Both the position numbers and the translations under genes were made by a program. DNA of 17,487 nt from contig SBFY01000204.1 in NCBI GenBank assembly GCA_006227085.1, positions 1 through 17,487 on the forward strand. The letters run 5' to 3'. Position 1 is the stretch's first letter. Each line of letters starts with the position of its first letter. Shown in pieces: positions 1-7,276 of this stretch. Below the pieces are notes generated by a model. That model ran no database searches. It was given only the letters and a program-made list of their open reading frames with translations, and was not told where the DNA came from. Source of the DNA: Gammaproteobacteria bacterium. Its GTDB lineage: Bacteria > Pseudomonadota > Gammaproteobacteria > Pseudomonadales > M0112.

Positions 1-657
1 AGGGCTGTGATGCAGCAAGGGCGTCTGCCATTGGGGTTGTTTGGCTAACCGTTGCTGGCGATCTGACTCGCTCCATCGACTGCCGCCATCATGAATGGCG
101 CCATGATCGGGTTTGAGGATTGCCCTGCCCATCAAGATGTCGATATCCAGTTCCGAGGGACGCTTGAATAAATAGAACCCGATCAGCTTGGCGTGTTCTT
201 GCCAATCCAGCGGGTACGGCTGGTACAGGACGTGATCCAGCGGGTAAGGAGAGTAAAAATTAAAGCGATCCATGCCAATAATGATGTGCTTTGGCTTTAC
301 GCCGTGCTGGAGTAATACCTGGAGGTGTTGCTCATGATCCTGCAGCATGGCGATGGAAAAATTGTATTTGAACCAGCGTTTGCCAAGGATGCTGATATCC
401 ATGGATCCTGCTCGTGAGGAGGCCATCAACAGCTTGTCAAAATCATCCCGGTGTTCGAGCAGGTAGAGGGTTTTCAGGTAGCGATAATTCGCAGGCATCC
501 GCCATGGTTTTTTGGCCTGGATGTTCCAGTAGCGATTTTGCGTGTCCTGATGGAGCACCAGTGATTGGTCAGTGTGGTAGTTAAATGCCATCAGGATCAC
601 TGTGCCAAGCAGGCTTGCAGCAATCATCGTCAAGGAAAAATATTTGGCGTTATTCAT
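1..657 (-). CDS. Membrane-anchored SGNH/DltD-like protein, partner of the adjacent MBOAT acyltransferase (3' end outside window)
   Basis: The frame is open from the ATG at 657 to the window edge, giving 219 codons with no stop. The C-terminus lies outside. Residues about 6-25 form one hydrophobic segment that reads as a signal anchor, so the rest should be periplasmic. At residues 79-84 there is A-S-S-R-A-G, in the place where SGNH-like and DltD-like proteins carry the G-S-S-R nucleophile motif; S80 or S81 would be the candidate serine. An N-F-S stretch (N99) and a conserved-looking I-I-G-M-D-R segment follow, as in that fold. The start lies 4 bases after the MBOAT stop codon, with no clear Shine-Dalgarno sequence, so translation is probably coupled. 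By analogy with AlgI/AlgJ/AlgX and DltB/DltD pairs, it would help transfer an acyl group to an exported polymer. The family call is inference from motif and neighbour; the missing catalytic Asp/His region could not be checked. Confidence 0.6.
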   Translation of the reverse strand, partial: MNNAKYFSLTMIAASLLGTVILMAFNYHTDQSLVLHQDTQNRYWNIQAKKPWRMPANYRYLKTLYLLEHRDDFDKLLMASSRAGSMDISILGKRWFKYNFSIAMLQDHEQHLQVLLQHGVKPKHIIIGMDRFNFYSPYPLDHVLYQPYPLDWQEHAKLIGFYLFKRPSELDIDILMGRAILKPDHGAIHDGGSRWSESDRQQRLAKQPQWQTPLLHHSP

Positions 658-661
658 GGCA

Positions 662-2086
662 TTAAAAGTTGAAATACAGGAATTCAGACCCGGTGGTGGT
701 GAGCAGGAAGAACAGCGCTACTAACGCAATACTGCTGGCAGCAATGGTTGTGGGCACGTTTGGTTTGAAAACGAGACGACCTTCATAGGGGATCCATCGC
801 AGCATCTGCATGGTGTTGGGGCATGCCAGGGCGATTGCCCCGAACACAGCGATGTAACGATAGGTCTCGCTTGTGGTAACGGGGTTGATATTGCTGGTGA
901 AACCATTGAAGCCGAACAGGCTGTTCAATATGTGCCAGCTGTCAGCAAGTGATTCTGCACGAAAGATCACCATGGTTGCGTTTAACCAGATGAGGAAGAG
1001 AGGCCATGCCAGTACGCGTGGCATCGAGAATCCGGCATCGCGCCAAAACCGGTGCAGGGACAGCAGTATGCCGTGAGCGATGCCCCATACGACAAAAGTC
1101 CACGCAGCCCCATGCCAAAGTCCCGCCAGCACAAAGGTCATGAAGAGGTTGGCGTGCGCGCGTGCTTTCCCCTTGCGGTTACCGCCCAAGGGAATGTACA
1201 GGTAATCGCGAAGCCATCGTGACAGTGTGATGTGCCAGCGATCCCAGAAGTCGCGGATATTGGCCGCTTTGTATGGCGAATTGAAGTTGATTGGCAGGCG
1301 TATGTTGAAAAGCAGTGCTGCGCCAATAGCCATGTCGGCGTAGCCTGAAAAGTCATAATACAGCTGCAGGGTGTAGCTCAGGCTGGCCCCCCAGGCTTCA
1401 TGGATGTCCAGGATGCGGTCTGCAGAAAATCCTGCATTGGCCCAGGTGGCGAACTGGTCAGCCACAACCACTTTCTTGAATAACCCGATACTAAAGATAA
1501 ATAAACCGCTAGCGATATTGTCCCAATCCAGGCGGGCAGCCGATGTGCCTGGAAATTGCGGCATCATTTCCTTGTGGTGGACGATGGGGCCTGCAATCAG
1601 CTGCGGGAAAAAGGTGACAAACAGGCAATAGTCAGTAAACCGGTATCCCGGTGTGTCTGCCTGGTGACAATCAGCCAGGTAGGCAATTTGCTGGAAGGTG
1701 AAAAAGCTGATGGCGAGTGGCAAGGCAATATCCATCGAAGACCATGGATGATTAGTCAGTGCAGCGATATTGCTGATAAAGAAATCAGCGTATTTGAAAT
1801 AAGCGAGCAAGCCGAGATTAAAAACAATGCCTGTGATAAGCCAGTATTTGCGGATAAGGGGTGAATCGATCGTGCGGTGAAGCTGCAAGCCTATCGCATA
1901 GTTGATGCACATGGAGCCAAGAATCAAAGGCAAGTAAACCGGATTCCAGTAACCGTAAAAAAACAATGACGCTGCAACCAGCCATGTCTTCGCAACATGG
2001 CTGGGATAGCTCGCAGAAAGCCGGAAGTACACCAGCACCACCAGCGGCAGGAAAGCAAAGATAAACACGGCAGAGTTGAATAGCAT
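662..2086 (-). CDS. MBOAT-family O-acyltransferase (AlgI type)
   Basis: This 474-residue polytopic inner-membrane protein opens with M-L-F-N-S-A-V-F-I-F, the usual beginning of AlgI-like proteins. Other family landmarks are G-P-I-V-H-H-K-E-M-M-P-Q-F at about 166-178, Y-D-F-S-G-Y-A-D-M-A-I-G at 244-255, D-F-W-D-R-W-H-I-T-L-S at 279-289, P-L-G-G-N-R at 299-304 and L-W-H-G at 323-326. H325 is the expected catalytic histidine. Length is typical for the family. Such enzymes take an acyl group, usually acetyl, from a cytoplasmic donor and pass it through the membrane to a periplasmic acceptor. The start lies 11 bases after the argE stop, and the SGNH-like gene begins 4 bases beyond its own stop, so the three may be cotranscribed. 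The acceptor polymer cannot be read from this window. Alginate is not implied, because no alginate genes are visible. Parts of the gene are AT-rich compared with argE and pit. Confidence 0.92.
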   Translation of the reverse strand: MLFNSAVFIFAFLPLVVLVYFRLSASYPSHVAKTWLVAASLFFYGYWNPVYLPLILGSMCINYAIGLQLHRTIDSPLIRKYWLITGIVFNLGLLAYFKYADFFISNIAALTNHPWSSMDIALPLAISFFTFQQIAYLADCHQADTPGYRFTDYCLFVTFFPQLIAGPIVHHKEMMPQFPGTSAARLDWDNIASGLFIFSIGLFKKVVVADQFATWANAGFSADRILDIHEAWGASLSYTLQLYYDFSGYADMAIGAALLFNIRLPINFNSPYKAANIRDFWDRWHITLSRWLRDYLYIPLGGNRKGKARAHANLFMTFVLAGLWHGAAWTFVVWGIAHGILLSLHRFWRDAGFSMPRVLAWPLFLIWLNATMVIFRAESLADSWHILNSLFGFNGFTSNINPVTTSETYRYIAVFGAIALACPNTMQMLRWIPYEGRLVFKPNVPTTIAASSIALVALFFLLTTTGSEFLYFNF

Positions 2087-2097
2087 GCGTGATGCGC

Positions 2098-3252
2098 CTA
2101 GAGACAGAACTGGCGGATCAAGGCTTGTAACTGTTGGATGGCCGACGGTATTTGCGCCAGTTCCAGGAATTCATTGGGCTGGTGGGCACAGTCGATGTTG
2201 CCCGGACCCATGACAATGGTTTCCATGCCCAGTTGTTGCAGGAAGGGTGCTTCAGTGGCAAAGCCGGCTGATATGGCGGTATGGCCGGTCAGTTGCTCGG
2301 CCAGCTGCACCAGCTCGGCATCGGCCGCTGTTTCAAAGGCCGGCACGCCAGGGAACAGTGAATGAATCACCGCATCCACCCCATAACGGGCGGCTTCCGG
2401 TGCAATCACGTGCTGCAATTGCCGGCGCAAGGTATCGAGCGGCATGCCCGGCAGCGGGCGGATGTCGAAATCGAGCTGGCAATGGCTGCAGATCTTGTTC
2501 GGGTTTTGGCCACCATGGATGGCGCCAAAGTTCATGCTGGCATGCGGGACAGCAAAGCCGGGATGCTTGTGGGAGGCCCGCAGCCGGTCACGGAAGATTT
2601 TCAGGGCATCGAGGCAATCGGCCATGGCATCGATGCTGTTGCGGCCGAGCGCCGGGTTCGACGAATGGCCGGATTGCCCGGTCAGCTGCAGCGATTCCAT
2701 CATCATGCCTTTGTGCATGCGCACCGGCTTGAGGTTGGTGGGTTCGCCGACAACGGCAAAACGTGCTTTCGGTATGCCTGCCGCGACCAGCGCACGAATG
2801 CCACTCATCGAGCTTTCTTCGTCAGCGGTGGCGACAATGGTGAGCGGTTTTTTCAGCGCTTTGGCGGCAATCGCTTCGTGGGCAGCGGCAATCGCAACGG
2901 GGAAAAACCCTTTCATGTCGGTCGTGCCCAGGCCATGCAGGCAGCCGTTGCGCTCGGTCAGTGTGAATGGGTCGCTGTGCCAGCCGCTGTCGCCGGCAGG
3001 TACGGTGTCGGTGTGGCCGGCCAGTACCAATCCATCACTGCCTTGGCCCAGCTGTGCGACCAGGTTGGCTTTGGTGGGTTCGCCGGGCACGTCCACGATC
3101 GTGATGGTGAAACCGATATCAGCCAGCCACGTGGCAAGGTGTTCGATCACTGCGCGATTGCCGACATCCCAGAGCGGGTCAGTCGACGAACTCATCGACG
3201 GGATGGCGATGAGTTCAGCGAGTTGGGTGGTGAAGTCAGGCAGGGTGTTCAT
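2098..3252 (-). CDS. argE: Acetylornithine deacetylase
   Basis: The product is a 384-residue M20-family metallopeptidase-fold enzyme that hydrolyses N-acetylornithine to ornithine and acetate in cytoplasmic arginine synthesis. Visible metal-site and catalytic residues are H80 and D82 (A-G-H-T-D-T-V-P), D112 (G-T-T-D-M-K-G), E145 and E146 (A-D-E-E-S), E170 (V-G-E-P-T) and a histidine near residue 357 (C-A-H-Q-P-N-E). The spacing and the L-H-G-L-G-T-T-D-M-K-G-F-F block fit ArgE better than the related DapE or carboxypeptidase G2 groups. The ATG at 3252 was chosen because it gives the usual N-terminus and length. The frame is open further upstream to 3369, but that extension runs into the pit coding region and does not look like protein. 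No good Shine-Dalgarno sequence precedes the start, and the ATG lies inside a perfect 10-base inverted repeat. The gene follows pit by 64 bases and precedes the MBOAT gene by 11. Confidence 0.93.
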   Translation of the reverse strand: MNTLPDFTTQLAELIAIPSMSSSTDPLWDVGNRAVIEHLATWLADIGFTITIVDVPGEPTKANLVAQLGQGSDGLVLAGHTDTVPAGDSGWHSDPFTLTERNGCLHGLGTTDMKGFFPVAIAAAHEAIAAKALKKPLTIVATADEESSMSGIRALVAAGIPKARFAVVGEPTNLKPVRMHKGMMMESLQLTGQSGHSSNPALGRNSIDAMADCLDALKIFRDRLRASHKHPGFAVPHASMNFGAIHGGQNPNKICSHCQLDFDIRPLPGMPLDTLRRQLQHVIAPEAARYGVDAVIHSLFPGVPAFETAADAELVQLAEQLTGHTAISAGFATEAPFLQQLGMETIVMGPGNIDCAHQPNEFLELAQIPSAIQQLQALIRQFCL

Positions 3253-3284
3253 GGCAGCCAGTGTAGCAACAAGCCGGCTGCCAT
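3249..3284 (-). CDS. Possible 11-codon leader reading frame overlapping the argE start
   Basis: On the minus strand an ATG at 3284 opens an 11-residue frame reading MAAGLLLHWLP. Its TGA stop (3251-3249) overlaps the argE ATG (3252-3250). It has no recognisable Shine-Dalgarno sequence. It sits exactly across the inverted repeat at 3250-3285. Short frames ending on a start codon can couple or attenuate translation of the downstream gene. That role here is inference, and a chance frame of this length is quite possible. Confidence 0.25.
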   Translation of the reverse strand: MAAGLLLHWLP

Positions 3285-3285
3285 G
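3250..3285 (-). promoter_or_regulatory. Inverted repeat that can hide the argE start codon
   Basis: CATGGCAGCC at 3250-3259 and GGCTGCCATG at 3276-3285 are perfect reverse complements, 10 base pairs with a 16-base loop. In the minus-strand RNA the 3' arm contains the argE AUG. The stem would therefore sequester the start codon unless ribosomes or other factors open it. There is no uridine run after the stem, so an intrinsic terminator is unlikely. Confidence 0.45.
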
Positions 3286-3299
3286 GTGAACGGGTATGG

Positions 3300-3316
3300 C
3301 GGGCAGTCGTTGCCCG
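3300..3316 (-). other. GC-rich hairpin directly after the pit stop codon
   Basis: The arms 3300-3305 (CGGGCA) and 3311-3316 (TGCCCG) pair over 6 bases around a 5-base loop. On the minus strand the hairpin begins at the base immediately after the pit TAA. No uridine tract follows, so it is more likely an mRNA 3'-end stabiliser or a weak or partial terminator between pit and argE than a strong intrinsic terminator. Confidence 0.35.
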
Positions 3317-4594
3317 TTACATAAACATGCCCTTGAACATGAAGAAGAACACGATCGCCAGACCGGCACCGGCCGGCAGGGTAATGATCCATGACATGAA
3401 AATGCTGCCGATGGTGCGCAGGTTCAACGCACTGATACCGCGCGCTAAGCCGACACCCAGGATCGCGCCGACCAATGTGTGGGTGGTGGAAATCGGCAGG
3501 CCGGTACCGGAAGCCACGACCACGGTAGTGGCAGCACCGAGCTCTGCTGCAAAGCCGCGGCTGGGAGTGAGTTCGGTGATTTTCTTGCCGACCGTGGCGA
3601 TTACCCGGAAGCCATAGGTGGCCAGGCCGAACACGATACCGCCGGCGCCCAACAACAGGATCCAGCCGGGCAGGGCCGCTTTCCTGGCAACTTCGCCACC
3701 AGACTCAATCACGCTGACGATCGCCGCCAGTGGGCCCACGGCGTTGGCCACATCGTTGGAGCCATGCGCAAACGCCATGGCGCAGGCGGTAAAGACCATG
3801 AGGACAGCGAAGATCTTTTCCACGCTGGCGAAACGTGAATCCTGTTCCGCGATCGGGTCGCGCTGGATGCGTGACAACAGCAGGGCACCGATGGCAGCCA
3901 CAACCAGGCCGACAAGGCAGGCCAGGCCGATGGACTCCATGAACGTGAAATCGACGTGGTGGTCTTTCAATACATATTTCAGGCCTTTCAGGATGGTGAC
4001 CATGCCAACCACCAGGCCCACAAAGAACATGTACACCGGCACCAGTTTCTTGGCGCGGGCAAACGGGTCTTTTTGGGTCAGGATCAGTTTTTGCACACTC
4101 ATGAACAGGCCGAAGGAAATAATGCCGGCCATGATGGGCGATACGACCCAGCTGGAGACGATCTCGGTCACGGCATCCCAGTTCACCGCATCCATGCCCA
4201 TGCCGGCAGCCACGAAACCGACAATCGCACCCACGATGGAATGGGTGGTCGACACGGGCCAGCCCATCATGCTGGCCAACAGCAGCCAGGTGCCAGCGGC
4301 CAACAGCGAGGCCATCATGCCGAACACCAGCAGGTCGGGCGCATTGGTGAACGCTTCCGGCGCGATGATGCCCTTGCGGATGGTATCGGTGACCGAACCG
4401 CCGGCGAGATAAGCGCCGAGGAACTCGAAAATCATGGCGATAAAGATGGCCTGGCGCACGGTCAGTGCTTTCGAGCCGACCGAGGTGCCCATGGCATTGG
4501 CGACATCGTTGGCGCCCACGCCCCAGGCCATGAAAAAGCCGAATACGCAGGCCAGGATTAGCAGCAATTCACCATGCTGGGACAGGATCTCCAT
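3317..4594 (-). CDS. Inorganic phosphate transporter, PiT family
   Basis: This roughly 425-residue polytopic inner-membrane protein has the internal duplication that defines PiT carriers. G-A-N-D-V-A-N-A-M-G lies near residues 27-36 and is echoed by G-S-N-D-V-A-N-A-V-G near 279-288. P-V-S-T-T-H-S near 114-120 is echoed by P-I-S-T-T-H-T near 368-374. Such proteins import phosphate, usually as a metal-phosphate complex, driven by the ion gradient. The start at 4594 has a strong Shine-Dalgarno sequence (AAGGGGGAA) that overlaps the stop codon of the upstream PhoU-like gene, so the two are expected to be translated together. Pairing with a DUF47/PhoU-like protein is the usual arrangement for this branch. 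Cation specificity, and whether it is a low-affinity Pit equivalent, cannot be told from sequence. Confidence 0.95.
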   Translation of the reverse strand: MEILSQHGELLLILACVFGFFMAWGVGANDVANAMGTSVGSKALTVRQAIFIAMIFEFLGAYLAGGSVTDTIRKGIIAPEAFTNAPDLLVFGMMASLLAAGTWLLLASMMGWPVSTTHSIVGAIVGFVAAGMGMDAVNWDAVTEIVSSWVVSPIMAGIISFGLFMSVQKLILTQKDPFARAKKLVPVYMFFVGLVVGMVTILKGLKYVLKDHHVDFTFMESIGLACLVGLVVAAIGALLLSRIQRDPIAEQDSRFASVEKIFAVLMVFTACAMAFAHGSNDVANAVGPLAAIVSVIESGGEVARKAALPGWILLLGAGGIVFGLATYGFRVIATVGKKITELTPSRGFAAELGAATTVVVASGTGLPISTTHTLVGAILGVGLARGISALNLRTIGSIFMSWIITLPAGAGLAIVFFFMFKGMFM

Positions 4595-4604
4595 GGGTTC
4601 CCCC

Positions 4605-5288
4605 TTAGCGTGCGATCAGTATCTGCAGGCGGCTGCCTACCTGTTGGGCGGCATCGGCCAGGTCGCCGACCCAGTCAATGATCTTGTAGAGGAACACCAC
4701 GTCCACGGGGGGCAGGTCTTTTTCCTGGGCAAACAGTTTGGAACGGATGTCGATCTGCAACACATCGGTCTGGTGTTCGAGCTGGTTCAGCTCACGGATC
4801 AGGTTCTGCACCAGGTCGACTTCCGGGCCGCTGAAACCGGTCTCCAGCAGTTCATCCAGCTCATTGATGGCTTTCAATGCCTGTGCCGACGTGGCCGTGC
4901 AGGCCGCCAGGTATTCGCGCATGGGATCGGCCATATTGACCGGGATATCCATCTTGCGGCCGAGCATGATGCCGGCAATATCGCGGGCCCGGTTGGCAAT
5001 GCGTTCCTGCACGTGCAGCAACTCGAGGAAATCCTCGCGTGGGGCCGGCATGAACAGGCTTTTGGGCAGGTGCAGCCGGATTTCCATTTTCAGCTCATCG
5101 GCGGCATTTTCCAGATCGGCAATTTTCCCTTGGGCGGCTTCGGCACGCGCCCAGTCATTGGCCAGGGTGGCTTCGAGGAACTCCCGCAGGCCGATCACGC
5201 ACTCGTGGGCCCGGGACATGTGTTCCTGTAACGGTTTGATGGGGGATGCGCCAAACAGGCCATTGAGGGTGCCGCTGAGCAGTGCCAT
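4605..5288 (-). CDS. PhoU-like DUF47 (TIGR00153-type) protein, companion of the phosphate transporter
   Basis: The product is a soluble, largely helical protein of about 227 residues. Its N-terminus (L-F-G-A-S-P-I-K-P-L-Q-E-H-M) is typical of the TIGR00153/DUF47 family, which shares the PhoU helical-bundle fold. Acidic motifs such as A-D-E-L-K-M-E-I-R and L-E-H-Q-T-D are the positions where PhoU-like proteins hold metal ions. The ATG at 5288 was preferred over an in-frame ATG at 5303. It is preceded at a suitable distance by GAGGATCC, and it gives the family's usual N-terminus, whereas the 5303 ATG has only CTCCC in front. The stop lies 10 bases before the pit ATG. Members encoded next to pit genes are thought to modulate phosphate uptake; a direct effect on this transporter is inference from adjacency. 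Confidence 0.9.
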   Translation of the reverse strand: MALLSGTLNGLFGASPIKPLQEHMSRAHECVIGLREFLEATLANDWARAEAAQGKIADLENAADELKMEIRLHLPKSLFMPAPREDFLELLHVQERIANRARDIAGIMLGRKMDIPVNMADPMREYLAACTATSAQALKAINELDELLETGFSGPEVDLVQNLIRELNQLEHQTDVLQIDIRSKLFAQEKDLPPVDVVFLYKIIDWVGDLADAAQQVGSRLQILIAR

Positions 5289-5316
5289 GGAAAGGATCCT
5301 CATGTCGGGAGGCGCC

Positions 5317-5322
5317 AGTATA
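5317..5322 (-). promoter_or_regulatory. Candidate -10 element for the leftward phosphate/argE operon
   Basis: TATACT on the minus strand differs from the sigma-70 consensus at one position. It lies 29 bases upstream of the preferred PhoU-like start and leaves room for the GAGGA ribosome site. No convincing -35 box was found at 16-18 bases, and no clear pho box was seen. This rests on one hexamer and its position between divergent operons. Confidence 0.35.
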
Positions 5323-5421
5323 GGCAGCCCGCACGGGCAAGACTACCCGCAAAGCAGGCTTTTTTGATCCACATGGGGTTACCGTGGTAATGGGCGGATG
5401 CCGGCAGATGCGGTAAGCTGG

Positions 5422-5430
5422 TGCTATAAC
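5422..5430 (+). promoter_or_regulatory. Candidate extended -10 element for the rightward operon
   Basis: TGCTATAAC matches the extended -10 pattern TGnTATAAT except for the last base. It lies 26 bases upstream of the ATG of the secretion ATPase gene. No good -35 hexamer is present, which is tolerated by extended -10 promoters. Transcription would begin near 5437 with a leader of about 20 bases. A short dyad, TTACC-GT-GGTAA at 5379-5390, lies upstream and could be an operator, but this is weak. Confidence 0.35.
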
Positions 5431-5456
5431 TATTGAAAAAGAAAGCGGTTTCTCCC

Positions 5457-7250
5457 ATGACGACGGCCACTTCCCGACCCACTGCTGATCGTGTGCTTGA
5501 CCTGCGCTCCATCCTGCATGGCTTGCACAGCGATGGCTTGATCAGTGATGCCGAGATGGCGCGCCTGGAAGGCACGCCCCGCACGGCGGCCCAGGCCGCC
5601 ATGCACCCCCTGAGCTACCTCGCTGGCCAGGCCCTGGAAGATGCGCGGCGGCCGGGCAAGACCCTCGACATCGAAGCCCTGACGGTGTGGCTGGCCGATC
5701 ATGCCGGCCAACCGTATCTGCGCATCGACCCGTTGAAGATCGATGCGTCAGCGATCACTGAGGTGATGTCGTTTGCTTTCGCGCAGCGCCACAAGATCCT
5801 GGCCGTGGCAGCCAATCGTGATGAGGTGGTGATCGCCAGTGCCGAGCCGTTTGTCAGCGGCTGGCTGGCCAATCTTGAGCACGTGTTGCGTCGCCCGATC
5901 AAGCGGGTGGTGGCCAACCCGGATGATATCGACCGCTTCACTGTCGAGTTCTACACACTGGCACGCTCCGTCAGTGGCATGACCAAGGGTGAGACACATG
6001 CGGTCAGTGGGTTGGCCAACTTCGAGCAGATGCTGGAGCTGGGCAACCTCAAGGACCCGGATGCCAATGACCAGCACATCGTCAATGTGGTGGATTGGCT
6101 ATTCCAGTACGCGTTTGACCAGCGCGCCAGTGACATCCACATCGAGCCGCGTCGCGAAAAGGGCAATGTGCGTTTCCGGATTGATGGTGTGATGCACACG
6201 GTGTACCAGATGCCGATGCAGGTCGTGACGGCGGTGGTGAGCCGCATCAAGATCCTCGGCCGCATGAACATTGCCGAAAAGCGCCGGCCGCAAGATGGTC
6301 GCCTGAAAACGAAATCACCGGAAGGTAATGAAATCGAATTGCGTTTATCCACCATGCCGACCGCGTTTGGTGAAAAACTGGTGATGCGGATTTTTGACCC
6401 GGATGTGCTGTTGCGTTCTTACAAGGAGCTGGGCTTGCAGGACAGCGACTACGAACGCTGGCAAGGCATGGTGAGCCAGCCCAACGGCATCGTGCTGGTG
6501 ACCGGTCCCACCGGTTCCGGTAAAACCACCACGCTCTATTCCACGTTGAAACAGTTGGCGACGCCAGAAGTGAACTTGTGCACGATCGAAGACCCGATCG
6601 AAATGATCGAGCCGGCATTCAACCAGATGCAGGTGCAGCACAATATTGACCTCGATTTTGCCAGTGGTGTGCGGGCTTTGTTGCGGCAGGATCCGGACAT
6701 CATCATGGTGGGCGAGATCCGCGATCTCGAAACGGCACAGATGGCGGTACAGGCAGCCCTCACCGGGCACCTGGTGCTGTCGACCCTGCACACCAATGAC
6801 AGCCCCACCACCATCTCCCGCCTGCTGGAACTGGGTGTGCCGGCGTATCTCATCAAGGCAACCGTGCTCGGTGTGATGGCGCAACGCCTGGTGAGGACAC
6901 TGTGCCCACATTGCAAGGAAGAAACCGCCGTCGATGCCGATGCCTGGAAGCAATTGACCCGGCCATGGCAGGTGCCGATGCCAAAACGGATCTTCAAACC
7001 GGTGGGTTGCCTTGAATGCCGCAAGACCGGTTATCTCGGCCGGCAAGGGATTTATGAAATCCTTTTGATGAGCGACAACACCCGCGAGATGGTTCGCGGT
7101 GATACTGACCTCAAGGCCCTGCGGCAAACAGCGATGCGTGAAGGCATGCGCACGCTGCGTTTGTCCGGTGCCCAAAAAGTCGCTAACGGGATCACCACCA
7201 TCGAAGAAGTGATGCGGGTGGCGCCATTGTCGGATAGCGACGCCAAGTAA
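5457..7250 (+). CDS. GspE/PilB-family secretion ATPase (type II secretion / type IV pilus-like)
   Basis: From the ATG at 5457 the protein has 597 residues. After an N-terminal region of about 200 residues, vaguely like the T2SSE_N/MshEN domain, comes the hexameric motor domain. It carries A-S-D-I-H-I-E-P near 224-231, Walker A (G-P-T-G-S-G-K-T-T, 350-358), Walker B (I-I-M-V-G-E, 415-420) and the His box (T-G-H-L-V-L-S-T-L-H-T-N-D, 436-448). Two C-P-H-C / C-L-E-C pairs near 483-486 and 518-521 form the zinc site of GspE and PilB. Such ATPases power pilus or pseudopilus assembly from the cytoplasmic face of the membrane. The glycine-rich RLG pattern of c-di-GMP-binding MshEN domains is not clear here. 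An in-frame TTG at 5433 was rejected. The gene has no other secretion or pilus genes beside it, so which machine it serves cannot be told. It opens the run ending at 17450, and glnE follows 26 bases later. Confidence 0.92.
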   Translation: MTTATSRPTADRVLDLRSILHGLHSDGLISDAEMARLEGTPRTAAQAAMHPLSYLAGQALEDARRPGKTLDIEALTVWLADHAGQPYLRIDPLKIDASAITEVMSFAFAQRHKILAVAANRDEVVIASAEPFVSGWLANLEHVLRRPIKRVVANPDDIDRFTVEFYTLARSVSGMTKGETHAVSGLANFEQMLELGNLKDPDANDQHIVNVVDWLFQYAFDQRASDIHIEPRREKGNVRFRIDGVMHTVYQMPMQVVTAVVSRIKILGRMNIAEKRRPQDGRLKTKSPEGNEIELRLSTMPTAFGEKLVMRIFDPDVLLRSYKELGLQDSDYERWQGMVSQPNGIVLVTGPTGSGKTTTLYSTLKQLATPEVNLCTIEDPIEMIEPAFNQMQVQHNIDLDFASGVRALLRQDPDIIMVGEIRDLETAQMAVQAALTGHLVLSTLHTNDSPTTISRLLELGVPAYLIKATVLGVMAQRLVRTLCPHCKEETAVDADAWKQLTRPWQVPMPKRIFKPVGCLECRKTGYLGRQGIYEILLMSDNTREMVRGDTDLKALRQTAMREGMRTLRLSGAQKVANGITTIEEVMRVAPLSDSDAK

Positions 7251-7276
7251 TCCTGACAGGCTTCGCGAGGTTTCCT

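Noticed and set aside
208..247. Repeated ATCCAGCGGGTA 12-mer
   Set aside because: The two copies lie in frame inside the SGNH-like gene and encode the similar segments P-Y-P-L-D and P-Y-P-L-D; no wider repeat array is present.
2362..3324. Long plus-strand open frame antisense to argE
   Set aside because: It is a by-product of GC-rich codon bias in argE; its translation shows no domain pattern, and argE has all catalytic residues.
3253..3369. N-terminal extension of argE by 39 residues
   Set aside because: It overlaps the pit coding end, has a Ser/Cys/Arg-rich unprotein-like composition and lacks similarity to ArgE N-termini; the ATG at 3252 gives the family length.
3618..5231. Long plus-strand open frames antisense to pit and the PhoU-like gene
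   Set aside because: Histidine-, glycine- and arginine-rich low-pattern translations on the opposite strand of two well-recognised genes.
5351..5365. Terminator-like AAAG/CTTT pairing followed by T residues
   Set aside because: The stem is only 4-5 bp with a tiny loop, and no plus-strand gene ends before it.
5433..5456. TTG at 5433 as start of the secretion ATPase
   Set aside because: TTG start with a lysine-rich extension and no ribosome site; the ATG at 5457 is simpler, and the -10-like element ends at 5430.
6345..7175. 276-codon minus-strand open frame within the secretion ATPase gene
   Set aside because: It is a shadow of the ATPase gene, whose Walker, His-box and zinc motifs are all in the plus frame.
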